A stretch of DNA of 64,000 nt from an uncultured Clostridium sp. (GTDB lineage Bacteria > Bacillota > Clostridia > TANB77 > CAG-508), in assembly GCA_900553685.1 (NCBI GenBank), contig USEI01000007.1, positions 20,787-84,786 on the forward strand, given 5' to 3'. Within the stretch, counting starts at the first letter, position 1; each line of letters opens with the position of its first letter. This document shows, piece by piece, positions 8,941 through 17,898 of this stretch. The position numbers and the translations under genes were made by a program. Below the pieces are notes generated by a model that was not told the DNA's origin, did not search any database, and was given only the letters and a program-made list of their open reading frames with translations.

Positions 8941-9381
8941 TTAATAATTTGTTGCTTCAAATGTCATTGAAGATACTCTTCCTGTTTTCTCATGATATTT
9001 AATATCTGTACATTTAAAGCCTACTTCTCCAAAATATGCTATAAAAGATTCCATTCCAAGATTTGTTATTCTTTCCATTCTGTAAGTAGTATCATTTATT
9101 ATCATAGTTACATATATTTCGACACTATATTCATCATCTAATATATATAATCCTTCTTCATTTTTAGGTATTTCATATTTATCATTATTACTTCTTGCTT
9201 TATTTATTACTGTTGTGATATCTAATCCATTTAATCCATCTTTATTATAGTTTTCATAAAAAGAATTAAATTTGTTTATTTCATCTTGTTTCATTTTATA
9301 ATTGTTAAATTTTATAAATATAATACCAACTATTATACATAAAATTACTAAAATTAAAACTACAGTTTTTTTCATACTCAC
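8941..9381 (-). CDS. Pilin-like protein with TGRV C-terminal motif
   Basis: 146 residues. The TM segment is at about residues 5-25, followed by a small domain. It shares with the next two upstream genes a central block (NKARSNNDKY) and a C-terminal block (CTDIKYHEKTGRVSSMTFEA). The annotated first codon is a GTG. An ATG two codons later (at 9375) is an alternative start, and neither has an ideal ribosome site. It is probably a minor pilus subunit. A palindrome (ACAATATT, 7 bases, AATATTGT) lies at 9416-9438 upstream. Confidence 0.65.
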   Translation of the reverse strand: MSMKKTVVLILVILCIIVGIIFIKFNNYKMKQDEINKFNSFYENYNKDGLNGLDITTVINKARSNNDKYEIPKNEEGLYILDDEYSVEIYVTMIINDTTYRMERITNLGMESFIAYFGEVGFKCTDIKYHEKTGRVSSMTFEATNY

Positions 9382-9457
9382 CTATATATATTATATCATA
9401 TTTCATCAAATTTGTACAATATTTACACTCAATATTGTTCTGTTAAATTATAGTATT

Positions 9458-10135
9458 TTATTCTTCATCAAATTCAGGATCCCAATATAAATCGCTACCT
9501 TCTTCAGGAATTACTCTTTCAAATCTCATACTAGCAACTCTTCCCGTTAAGTCATGATAAGTTATTTGAGTACAATTCCATATATATTTATATATAGTTG
9601 CAATTTTAGAGGTTTCATTACCATTCATATCTACATAAGATATATTACCTAAATGTGTTTTAGATAATTTATCATCTGCATCAAATCCACCACCAGAAGC
9701 CTTTAACTCTTCTACTGTTTTATTTGCTAAATCGTATATTGAAATAACTTTTCCACTTCCATCTAATATTTGATTTTTCTTAAAATCCTGTCTTAATCTA
9801 TTTTTTTCATTTTCATCTTGAGGAGCTGGTATTGTAAAAGTTTTTGAACCTATAACTATTTCAATTAATACTGAATTCGAATTATCATAATTTGTCATAG
9901 TATTTACATCATATGCTAAATTTGCAACAGTTATTAAATCCATTATAGTATTATCTTGAACATTATAATTTTCAAATTTAGAATTATATAATTCTAATTG
10001 ATTTTCAGCCTGTTCTAAATCGTATTGTTCATCAACTCTTGCTCCAGCTCTAAATACATAAGTAAATATACCTATAAGCATTAATGCTATTAATATAGTC
10101 GCTGCCATAATTAAAAATTTTGAAGCATTATCCAT
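9458..10135 (-). CDS. Pilin-like protein with TGRV C-terminal motif, 225 aa
   Basis: Begins MDNASKFLIMAATILIALML: an acidic residue at position 2 and a TM helix from about residue 7, nearly the same N-terminus as the putative major pilin. The C-terminus has CTQITYHDLTGRVASMRFER, the block shared with the 146- and 275-aa genes. An acidic tail follows. Good ribosome site (AAAAGGAGAAATTA). It is a paralogous subunit of the same filament by inference. Confidence 0.68.
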   Translation of the reverse strand: MDNASKFLIMAATILIALMLIGIFTYVFRAGARVDEQYDLEQAENQLELYNSKFENYNVQDNTIMDLITVANLAYDVNTMTNYDNSNSVLIEIVIGSKTFTIPAPQDENEKNRLRQDFKKNQILDGSGKVISIYDLANKTVEELKASGGGFDADDKLSKTHLGNISYVDMNGNETSKIATIYKYIWNCTQITYHDLTGRVASMRFERVIPEEGSDLYWDPEFDEE

Positions 10136-10147
10136 TAATTTCTCCTT

Positions 10148-10975
10148 TTATTTTTCGTCTAATTCTGAAAAATAAATTGCATTTACTCTTCCAGTTTCAT
10201 CGTTATATCCTATAAAATCACATTTAAATCTTTTAGTTTTAAAGTTATACAATGCTGTTTGCCAAGTTGCAGAACTCCAATACTCTAAATTTTCACCTGT
10301 ATTATTATCCACTTTAATTGTTAAAAAATTTGAAAAATCTAATAAAGTTTCTAATTGACTATCATCAAGCAAAGAATAATAATTTTTTCCTGTTTCACTA
10401 TAAGTTTTACTTCCTGAATTTGCTTCCATGTATCTATTATCTTTTGATGTATCTAGAACTACAGTCGTTGTTTTTAGTGGTGATGTTATTCCAAATGATG
10501 TATAATTATCTTTTGATATATCTATACCTGCAAATAACCCTACATCATTCATTGTTAATTCTTTTCCATCAACTAATGGTGCATCATCGTCATAAGCAAC
10601 AACCTCTTTTTGATTTTTATCATAATATCTAACTTCTAGTTTTTCTTCAAGTGGTGAATTAATATTTACCCATACATCAATATAGTATTGAGTTCCATAA
10701 GCTGATCCAGATAAAAATCTATTTCCTTCAGCATATTTTTCATTATTGCTTTGTGCTTTATTTAAGCAAGATATTACATCAACACCATACATTCCTTTTT
10801 TATCATATACTTCATATTCTAAATTAAATTTGGCTAGTTGCTCCTGAGTGGCTATTTCGTCATCTTGCTGTGGCCATTCCCCAACATGTGAAAAAAAGTA
10901 TGATATTAATGCCATCAGCATAACTCCAAGTAGCACTCCTGCTGCCATCTCTAGCGCTTTTGCTGCATTTTCCAT
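10148..10975 (-). CDS. Pilin-like protein with TGRV C-terminal motif, 275 aa
   Basis: Begins MENAAKALEMAAGVLLGVML, with the same leaderless Glu2/TM layout. The exported domain holds AKFNLEYEVYDKKGMYGVDV and NKAQSNNEKY, then an insertion compared with its paralogues, and ends CDFIGYNDETGRVNAIYFS. It is the first pilin-like gene after the TadBC-like protein, with 17 bases between them. Probably the largest of the TGRV-type subunits, with an unknown specific role. Confidence 0.68.
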   Translation of the reverse strand: MENAAKALEMAAGVLLGVMLMALISYFFSHVGEWPQQDDEIATQEQLAKFNLEYEVYDKKGMYGVDVISCLNKAQSNNEKYAEGNRFLSGSAYGTQYYIDVWVNINSPLEEKLEVRYYDKNQKEVVAYDDDAPLVDGKELTMNDVGLFAGIDISKDNYTSFGITSPLKTTTVVLDTSKDNRYMEANSGSKTYSETGKNYYSLLDDSQLETLLDFSNFLTIKVDNNTGENLEYWSSATWQTALYNFKTKRFKCDFIGYNDETGRVNAIYFSELDEK

Positions 10976-10992
10976 ATTTAATATCTCCTATT

Positions 10993-13068
10993 TTATGCCA
11001 TACTAGACATAGTTTCAAATGCAGATGTCATACTTGTCATACCTATTAAGCACATTGGTATAATCAAATATACAACAAATAGCATTACCATTGGGGCAAA
11101 ACCTATAACTTTTCCTATCATAGATTTTTTTGAAATCATTCTCTCATTTGATTCTTTTCTCTTTTCTTGATGATATGCTCTTTCTGTATCAAGTTCATCA
11201 AATGCCTCTCTAATAGGTATTTGTTCAACAGCTGCCTGCAAACTTTCAACTATTCTTATTAATTGTTGAAAAGATATGTCATTTTTCAACTCTTCCAAAG
11301 CTTCCCAAGGTCCACTTTCGTAGTTATTAACGCATTTGCTTATTGGTTCTTTGAAAATGTTTGCGTATCTTTCAAGCCATTCAAGAATCATTTCAACATT
11401 AACTCTTTCAATTTTCATAAGCATTAAAATTATAGTTTGGAACTGCATTACTTCATTTTCCATATCCATTTTTCTCATAATCTTTTGGAAAATTAAAAGT
11501 CCAACAGGTATTTCATATCCTACAACCATTATTACTAATGCTATTAAAATTTCAAACCATTTTATATATTCAGATTGAACAATTTGCAGTTTTTCCCAAA
11601 TTCTTTCCACAATTGTTTCTAGCTCTTCTTCTGTACTCATTCCGTATTCTTCTGATTCAGCAACATCTTTTGCAAGAATTTCTTGAGTTACTTCATAATC
11701 ATACTGGTATTTATATAAAAATACATTATCTTTTTCAGTAGTTTCCATTGCTTTTTGCTCTTGTTGTTCAGACATTGAGCCTAGTAAATCATAATCTGAA
11801 GTGGGTTCTGTAAATTGAAAATCAATTGCCATTTTATGTGCTGTAAATAATACTATTAAAGAACCTACTAATGCTATAATTGCTGCACCCAATCTATTTA
11901 TGTATAACCATTCCATTTTTAATTTTGAGGCAGAATCCTTAAGTAGTTGTACTATTTTTCTATAGTCTTTTGTTCCTTGTTTTGGAATAAATAAATCTAT
12001 AAATTTTTTAGCATATTTGTTTTTATAAAGTTTTGCTTGCCAAGGGTTTTCCATGTTTTTAGCTGTATTTACACTTCCATTATCTTTTAACTTTCTTGTT
12101 AACATATAAGATAAGAAAGTTACAACAATAAGCAATACTTGTACTAAAAATCCAGATGTTCCATTATAAAATTGTCTTGTAAAAGAGAATTGACCTATTG
12201 CCCAATTTTTTACAGTATCTATAAATAAGATTGGCAATGCTGCAATCATTGATAAACTTTGGAACACATAATCCAATTTATCCCTTTTTAATATTTCAAT
12301 TTGCATCTCTTGTGTAATATTATTTAAGTTTTTTAAATATAAAGATGCTCCATCTTTATCTTTTCTATCACCAAATTCTTTTGTTAAATATGAGACTCCA
12401 GCAAATTCTTTTAAGTAACTATTTGGTGCTATATCATAATATTTTTCAAGTTCAGTTTCAGGATCATCTGAAATTAATACTTCATATATTTTTTCAGCTT
12501 GTCTTGAAACTTCTTTTTCATCATCTTGTGATACTTCATATATCGCTTCTTCAACCATGTTATATTCATGGTAAGCATGTCTTATTTCAGAAAAGAAATC
12601 TAGTTGCTCTCTTAAAAGCTTATTATCAATACTATCAACCATTCCTTCTAGTAATGTTTCTAAAAAGAATAATTCAAATAAAAGTAATGAACACATTAAA
12701 AGCATATTTGAATATGTCATATATATTACGACAAAAGTTAATGGTATAACGACTAATAATGCTTTAAACATGATTTTTGCAACTTGTTTTCTAGTTATAA
12801 ATTCATCCTCTAAATTTATAATTTCCAATCTTCTTCTAAGCTTTAAAGCGTATCTTCTTAAAAAAGGAAGTCCTGCACATTTTATATAAAATTTTTGATA
12901 AAAGACATCCATATTAAAAGATGATCTTTTAGTACCTTGAACTAATTGCGCTACATATCTAGTTTCTTTTGTTTGCATTTTTTTACTTAATAGGTAATAA
13001 GCTAATACTAGTATAGCAAATAGTCCACCTACTCCAACCATCAAGTATACTAATACATCTTGTGACAT
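10993..13068 (-). CDS. TadB-TadC-like fused inner-membrane platform protein (T2SSF type)
   Basis: 691 residues, about twice the length of a single TadB or TadC. There are two GspF/T2SSF-like halves. The N-half has TM segments near residues 4-29, 95-140, 268-290 and 305-327. The C-half has TMs near 391-413, 513-537 and 655-680, with the helical block LMKIERVNVEMILEWLERYA and REAFDELDTERAYHQEKRK typical of this family. These proteins form the membrane platform that couples the CpaF ATPase to pilin insertion. It lies directly downstream of the ATPase gene in the operon. The fusion is unusual, since TadB and TadC are normally separate proteins. Confidence 0.8.
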   Translation of the reverse strand: MSQDVLVYLMVGVGGLFAILVLAYYLLSKKMQTKETRYVAQLVQGTKRSSFNMDVFYQKFYIKCAGLPFLRRYALKLRRRLEIINLEDEFITRKQVAKIMFKALLVVIPLTFVVIYMTYSNMLLMCSLLLFELFFLETLLEGMVDSIDNKLLREQLDFFSEIRHAYHEYNMVEEAIYEVSQDDEKEVSRQAEKIYEVLISDDPETELEKYYDIAPNSYLKEFAGVSYLTKEFGDRKDKDGASLYLKNLNNITQEMQIEILKRDKLDYVFQSLSMIAALPILFIDTVKNWAIGQFSFTRQFYNGTSGFLVQVLLIVVTFLSYMLTRKLKDNGSVNTAKNMENPWQAKLYKNKYAKKFIDLFIPKQGTKDYRKIVQLLKDSASKLKMEWLYINRLGAAIIALVGSLIVLFTAHKMAIDFQFTEPTSDYDLLGSMSEQQEQKAMETTEKDNVFLYKYQYDYEVTQEILAKDVAESEEYGMSTEEELETIVERIWEKLQIVQSEYIKWFEILIALVIMVVGYEIPVGLLIFQKIMRKMDMENEVMQFQTIILMLMKIERVNVEMILEWLERYANIFKEPISKCVNNYESGPWEALEELKNDISFQQLIRIVESLQAAVEQIPIREAFDELDTERAYHQEKRKESNERMISKKSMIGKVIGFAPMVMLFVVYLIIPMCLIGMTSMTSAFETMSSMA

Positions 13069-13117
13069 TTAATTACTTCACCGTCCTTTATCATTTAAAA
13101 TATTTATTATTACTTTT

Positions 13118-14104
13118 TTATGCGTTTTCTCCATTTTGTGGTGCTCTTTTTTGTGTATTTTTCTCTTGATTTTGTGCTGCATTTTTCTTCATATTTTCCA
13201 TAATTTGTCTTCTAACTGCTGCTTGTTTTTCTGTTATATTTGTATTTACTGATTGTTTTCTTGCTTCAGTTTGATTAACCTGCTGTTTTACAGGTGCTTT
13301 TACTTGCTCACTTGTTATTTTTTCTTTAGGAGTTTCAAGTATTTCTTTACCATCTTCATCATATTGTGGTAATTTTGGTGGTTTTATTCCCCAATTTCTT
13401 TCTAGAAAAGCATCAAATGCAACCACATCAGCATCATTCATGTTTTCTCTCATTCCTCTAATATTTTCTTGAGAAATAGGATTTGTTAAAACATATCTAT
13501 CATCTGAGAATTCTAGTATATTACGATATTTATATAATTCTCTGTTTGTTGATTTTGTAAAATAGATTGTTGCATTATCAAAAAATTTATCAAATTTTCC
13601 TTCTAATGTTTTCTCTTTTCTATGATCAAAAGTATATTCATTTTTTTCTTCTACTGGAATACACTCTGTTATTCTTTCTATGTAACGTCTACCTCTAAAG
13701 TCTTTTACTAAGTGAATATTAAAGTTTAAAACTTGAACAACCTGTTCTTCTGCTGTTTTTTCATCTTTAAAAACACCAGTTCTAAGCATTGAGTTACGAA
13801 GTGCTGTAACTAAGTTAGGAAATGTTTTAGCGTGGTGAGTAAATAATGTAAATTTAGATGCAACCTGTGCAGATTGAATCATCCAAGATGCTACGGGGTC
13901 AGTTGCAACCTCACCGATGATATTAACAGAACCGTCAGTCTTCTTTTGAACGTCCAAACAATCTTGTCCAGAAATTGTTTCAGTCTCACGCATTGATACA
14001 ATATTTCTTGTAGGATATATTTTTCTTAAGTGAAGCTCGAATGCAGTTTCTGTGATACGAAGGTTCATTGTTTCATATATATTTTCAATCATAGCCATAA
14101 GCAT
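13118..14104 (-). CDS. cpaF: CpaF/TadA-like secretion ATPase, C-terminal part (after +1 break)
   Basis: This frame supplies the second half of the ATPase core, from the end of Walker A (KTTMLMAMIENIYETMN) through Walker B (VNIIGEVATD) and the His-box region (FTLFTHHAKTFPNLV). A 60-residue Gln/Lys/Asn-rich tail follows. The ATG at 14104 has no ribosome site and sits inside Walker A, so this is not an independent gene. It is the continuation of 14085-15263 in the +1 frame. Joined, the protein is about 714 residues. It powers pilus assembly in Tad systems. Confidence 0.8.
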   Translation of the reverse strand: MLMAMIENIYETMNLRITETAFELHLRKIYPTRNIVSMRETETISGQDCLDVQKKTDGSVNIIGEVATDPVASWMIQSAQVASKFTLFTHHAKTFPNLVTALRNSMLRTGVFKDEKTAEEQVVQVLNFNIHLVKDFRGRRYIERITECIPVEEKNEYTFDHRKEKTLEGKFDKFFDNATIYFTKSTNRELYKYRNILEFSDDRYVLTNPISQENIRGMRENMNDADVVAFDAFLERNWGIKPPKLPQYDEDGKEILETPKEKITSEQVKAPVKQQVNQTEARKQSVNTNITEKQAAVRRQIMENMKKNAAQNQEKNTQKRAPQNGENA

Positions 14105-15263
14105 TGTTGTTTTTCCGACAACCTTGCTCTCCTGTTAGAGCTATAATTCTTGCTCCTTTTACAAGGAATTTTAATAGTTCTATTGTTTCCTCTTTTCCTT
14201 CAAATTTAACAATTTGTTCAAGTGTAGCTCTCTTAACGTCGAACTTTCTTACGAAAAATGCCCAAGTTTCGCACATGCTAGGTCTAACAACAACGACACG
14301 AGAACCGTCTTTCATTTCATTAATTTTAAATCCGTTTGTATCAGATAACTGACCAGGGTTATTATATTTATATATATTTTGACATACTCTTTTTAATTCT
14401 GCTTCTGTTCCAAAAGATAAGAATGCAAGTCTTATAGATTTACCTTGGAAAAATATCCAAATTGCATCACATGCTCTTGGTATTTTTGATTCCATAGCTT
14501 GTTTTAAATAGTCTCCATCTGTTTGAGCGACTTGACTTAAGAATGATTCTGGAAGTCCTGATACACCACCTGAAACACCATCTATGTTCATATCTCTTAT
14601 TTCATCAATACTACTAAATCCTTTGTATTTTTGATAAATTCTTTGTACTACTACTTCTAGCTTATCTGCAAATTCTAGTTGAATTTGCTCTTGTTCATAA
14701 ATATCATCAATTTCTTCTGCTGTTATAACATAAGAAGGTTTTGATTCTCCTTCAACATATTTTAATGCAGCTAAATTATATTTTTTAATAATTTCAGTTA
14801 AAGCTTCATAAGAAAAAGTCTTTTTATATTCGTGAATTAAAATATCAAATTTATCTTGTGCTGTAAGTAATGATGGAGTATCAAAAGGTATTGCTTTTGA
14901 TATGTTAGTTTCATCAACACCATATTCTTTTGAAAGCAAGTCATATATTAATTCTTTAACATACTTTTTATCATTAACATCACCATAAGTACAACCTTTT
15001 AAGGCTTTCTTTAATTCATATTTTTTAGCTCTTCTTCTTTTTAATTCTTCTTCTGATAAACCAATATCATAAAGGTTTACTTTAGTGATTTCATCAAGTC
15101 TTTGTTTAACAAATTTTACCATTTTATCCAAAGTAAATGTTTTGTCATCAATTTCGACTGCTTCTTCCACTATTTCATTCTTATTTTTTCGTATCATGTG
15201 TGAAATAGCTGCAAATGCAACTACTACTACAACAAAGATTAAAGCAATATTTGCAATATTCAT
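14085..15263 (-). CDS. cpaF: CpaF/TadA-like secretion ATPase, N-terminal part (before +1 break)
   Basis: 392 residues in the zero frame. An N-terminal TM (about residues 5-22) makes this an unusual membrane-anchored ATPase. A long N-terminal domain follows, and the CpaF N-core region (IRLAFLSFGTEAELKRVCQNI, DGSRVVVVRPS) leads into ALTGEQGC. The frame then runs into an in-frame CGG (codon 383, 14115-14117) and stops ten codons later. Skipping the C gives GEQGCGKTTMLMAM, a normal Walker A, and the next frame continues the family. So this is one gene in two frames: +1 recoding, a mutation or a sequence error. Confidence 0.8.
   Translation of the reverse strand: MNIANIALIFVVVVVAFAAISHMIRKNKNEIVEEAVEIDDKTFTLDKMVKFVKQRLDEITKVNLYDIGLSEEELKRRRAKKYELKKALKGCTYGDVNDKKYVKELIYDLLSKEYGVDETNISKAIPFDTPSLLTAQDKFDILIHEYKKTFSYEALTEIIKKYNLAALKYVEGESKPSYVITAEEIDDIYEQEQIQLEFADKLEVVVQRIYQKYKGFSSIDEIRDMNIDGVSGGVSGLPESFLSQVAQTDGDYLKQAMESKIPRACDAIWIFFQGKSIRLAFLSFGTEAELKRVCQNIYKYNNPGQLSDTNGFKINEMKDGSRVVVVRPSMCETWAFFVRKFDVKRATLEQIVKFEGKEETIELLKFLVKGARIIALTGEQGCRKNNNAYGYD
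14115..14117 (-). other. Candidate +1 recoding site: CGG codon in cpaF Walker A
   Basis: Zero-frame codons read GGU UGU CGG AAA AAC. Reading UGU, skipping C and continuing GGA AAA ACA ACA restores Gly-Lys-Thr-Thr of Walker A. The extra base is 14117. Confidence 0.6.
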
Positions 15264-15314
15264 TAAAGGCTCCTCCCTTTAAAAATTAGATTAATTTCTA
15301 CATTAGTTTAATTT

Positions 15315-16148
15315 TTATTTGTATTTTAATTCCTCTATTTTATAATCAATTCTTTTAATTATATCACTCACTGATTTAACAAAATCTGCATTAGCTCCTG
15401 TTCCACTTTTAGTCATTGCATTTTTAATAAAGAACTGAGCAACACCAGCTTCTGAAGCTGCATCACTAAACACTTTATTATATGGAACCTGAACTAAATT
15501 TTTATCCTTTACATATCTTGCCACATTTTTCATATTGTATTTTGATGAATCATCTGCATTTGAAAGTAAAGTTATAATTTTATCAGGTTTTAAAATAGTT
15601 TTATTTTCTTGCATAATTTCAATATAACTATTAATTTGTTCTAAATTTTGAGTAAAATCATAAACAATAAAAGTTGAGGCTTCAAGCAAAGCTTTTGTTG
15701 TATCTTTTTTTAAGGTTTTTTCAACATCTACTAAAACAATATCATAATATTTATTTGCAATATTTACTAAATCTTTATAAAGCATTAATGATTTAGTAAA
15801 TTCTTCTGGAATTTTTGTTTTTAAACCACATAAAACATCTAGTGTTTTAAAAACAGCCCTAGTATAATTGGTTATAATTTCTGGAGTTGTTTTATTACTT
15901 GCTACTGCACTAACTAATCCTTCTGCTCCAGAAGATATATCCATTTTGCCTTTATTAAGCAATTTAGCTATATCTTTTTTTCTATTAACTTTCCAAAAAC
16001 ATCTTTCCATTGTATCATCATCAAAAGTTGCATCTATTAGCAATATTCTATAATTGTGTTCTATAGCCATCCTTGTAGCTAAAGCCGTTATTGCTAATGT
16101 TTGGCCAGTTTCTTTTTTGCTTCCACTCCAAAAACTAATTATAGCCAT
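15315..16148 (-). CDS. CpaE/MinD-like protein with altered P-loop
   Basis: 277 residues with the deviant-Walker (MinD/ParA/CpaE) fold: FWSGSKKETGQTLAITALA at the N-terminus, then ILLIDATFDDD and YDIVLVDVEKTL. The usual GKT of the loop reads GQT, so the invariant P-loop Lys is missing; a Lys pair sits earlier in the loop. In Tad systems CpaE-type proteins position the pilus machine. Nucleotide hydrolysis here is doubtful. The ribosome site GGAGG is strong, and the gene sits between a second MinD-like gene and cpaF. Confidence 0.75.
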   Translation of the reverse strand: MAIISFWSGSKKETGQTLAITALATRMAIEHNYRILLIDATFDDDTMERCFWKVNRKKDIAKLLNKGKMDISSGAEGLVSAVASNKTTPEIITNYTRAVFKTLDVLCGLKTKIPEEFTKSLMLYKDLVNIANKYYDIVLVDVEKTLKKDTTKALLEASTFIVYDFTQNLEQINSYIEIMQENKTILKPDKIITLLSNADDSSKYNMKNVARYVKDKNLVQVPYNKVFSDAASEAGVAQFFIKNAMTKSGTGANADFVKSVSDIIKRIDYKIEELKYK

Positions 16149-16162
16149 TATTTTCCTCCAGT

Positions 16163-16855
16163 CTAATTTCTTTCTAATATTTTAGTAGCTCTCTTTACTT
16201 CATTTTGGCTTGCGCCAGTTATTTCCTCCACAATATACATTATTCCATCTAGGTATTGTAAACTTAAACCTCTAATTCTAATTCTTCCAGATCTCTGATT
16301 TGTATAAATTGTATTTTCATCTCCAAGGTCAAATGGAAAATAAATTATATCTGGATCCCACTTTATCTTTAAAGATTTTGATAAATAATTTAAATACTTA
16401 TCTTCTTCTGGTAGCATTTCTTTTGTAAATAACAGTTTCGTTACTTTTACAGGAGTTTCAAGTCTTTTAAAGACTTGAAGCCCCCTTCTTAAAGAGTATA
16501 AATCAAATGCAGTAACAAAATAATGTTTATCTTCTGGTTTTATTTTAAAATTATAATATCCTCTATATGAATCTATATCTATTAAAGCATAATCATAATT
16601 AAATTCATCCGAATCATTTGCTGCCTTATAATTCTTTATTTGTTCAAAATTTTCAAATCCTATTGCTATATCAACTTTTTCAAAAGTATTAATATACTGT
16701 TTAACAGCCTGCATTGTTGGGACAATATATCTAGTTTTTTGTAATACTGTAGAGTCTACTACTATAGCTTTTTTCCCCATAAGAGAAATTATTTTAGCTA
16801 TATATATTAACATATCTGCTTTATCGTATCCACCTATAAAAGCAATTTTTTTCAT
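16163..16855 (-). CDS. Degenerate MinD/ParA-like protein of the pilus operon
   Basis: 230 residues. The N-terminus KKIAFIGGYDKADMLIYIA, followed by KKAIVVDST and YDYALIDIDSYRG, follows the strand order of MinD-like ATPases, but no P-loop Lys is visible. It is likely a non-hydrolysing relative, perhaps a partner of the next protein. Genes 14-24 bases apart on each side put it in the operon between cpaB and the CpaE-like gene. The family assignment comes from the fold pattern only. Confidence 0.6.
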   Translation of the reverse strand: MKKIAFIGGYDKADMLIYIAKIISLMGKKAIVVDSTVLQKTRYIVPTMQAVKQYINTFEKVDIAIGFENFEQIKNYKAANDSDEFNYDYALIDIDSYRGYYNFKIKPEDKHYFVTAFDLYSLRRGLQVFKRLETPVKVTKLLFTKEMLPEEDKYLNYLSKSLKIKWDPDIIYFPFDLGDENTIYTNQRSGRIRIRGLSLQYLDGIMYIVEEITGASQNEVKRATKILERN

Positions 16856-16879
16856 AATGTCCTCCTAGCTTTCTCCTTT

Positions 16880-17848
16880 TTATTCAGTATATCCAATATC
16901 TTCTGTTCCTTCTAATGAGCTTACAAATTCTTCTCTTGCAGCTTTTATTGCTTCTTTTTCATCTGAATTTCCAGCACTTACCATAGAGTTTTTATCTTCT
17001 TCTGGTATTAAAGATAAAGGTGTTTCAAAATATTGTACTCTATCTTCTGCTATATATTTACTTTCATACTCTTGTCTTATTTCATCAAGAATATTAGGAT
17101 CATTTCTTATTTGCCTTAAAACAGCATCTTTTACTGGATATGTAGGAACTGCTGCTTGTTGCATACCAGGTTCTGTATAAGGAACAGCATATAATTTTGA
17201 TCCTGTATAATAATAACTTTCAACTATTGCACTGCTTAATAATTTCATTTCTAATTCATTTAATTTTAGCCAAATACTTGTAGAAGTTGTTCCTAATACT
17301 TTTTTCTTAGCTAAAACAATATAATCTTGTCCGTTTGGAATAGACATTCTTATATCAACATAATCTCCATTTTTTAATTGAGAAGGTAAAGAAATCATAT
17401 TAAATTCTTGAATTCTATCAGTATCTGTTGTTTGATCATCTGATTCCTCAATCATGTCTTTTGTTACTATTGCACCAGCAGGAACATCAACTTTTAATAC
17501 AACTTCCTTTTGTTTTTCACTGCCGTCTGAATTATATTTTATTACTATATTTCCTTCTTCATCTAAATATTGGAAATCTTCATCACTAATAATTTGGCTT
17601 TGATCAAGAGTTGTTTGAACAGTACTCATCATAAAATCTTCTTCTAAAGTTACTGTTTCTCCTGATTTTAAGTCATTTGCTGCAACATATACAGTTATTT
17701 GTTTTTGAAGTAAAGCCTCCTTTTCTTCATTTATTGCCTTCATTTTCATTACTAAGGCTGCTACAACTAGAGCCATAAGAATTAAAGCTACTAAAAAGCC
17801 TATAAAAAAAGAATTTCTACTTCTTCTTTGCATCGGATTCATTGCCAT
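16880..17848 (-). CDS. cpaB: CpaB/RcpC-like SAF-domain pilus assembly protein
   Basis: 322 residues. TM at about 12-34, then a SAF domain (VYVAANDLKSGETVTLEEDF and VDVPAGAIVTKDMI) and the CpaB C-part (LKNGDYVDIRMSIPNGQDYIVLAKKKVLG). CpaB/RcpC proteins sit in the envelope and support Flp/Tad pilus assembly. An acidic tail follows. It is the first gene of the pilus operon, behind GGGAGG and a predicted promoter with an overlapping palindrome. Confidence 0.85.
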   Translation of the reverse strand: MAMNPMQRRSRNSFFIGFLVALILMALVVAALVMKMKAINEEKEALLQKQITVYVAANDLKSGETVTLEEDFMMSTVQTTLDQSQIISDEDFQYLDEEGNIVIKYNSDGSEKQKEVVLKVDVPAGAIVTKDMIEESDDQTTDTDRIQEFNMISLPSQLKNGDYVDIRMSIPNGQDYIVLAKKKVLGTTSTSIWLKLNELEMKLLSSAIVESYYYTGSKLYAVPYTEPGMQQAAVPTYPVKDAVLRQIRNDPNILDEIRQEYESKYIAEDRVQYFETPLSLIPEEDKNSMVSAGNSDEKEAIKAAREEFVSSLEGTEDIGYTE

Positions 17849-17898
17849 GGTTTAAGTTCCTCCCTTTATCTATAAAAAAATTTATTTTTTACAATATT

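Noticed and set aside
9390..9419. Promoter-like TTGTAC-N18-TATAAT upstream of the 146-aa pilin gene
   Set aside because: The start of transcription would fall within about 9 bases of the start codon, leaving no room for a ribosome site. A leaderless transcript cannot be ruled out.
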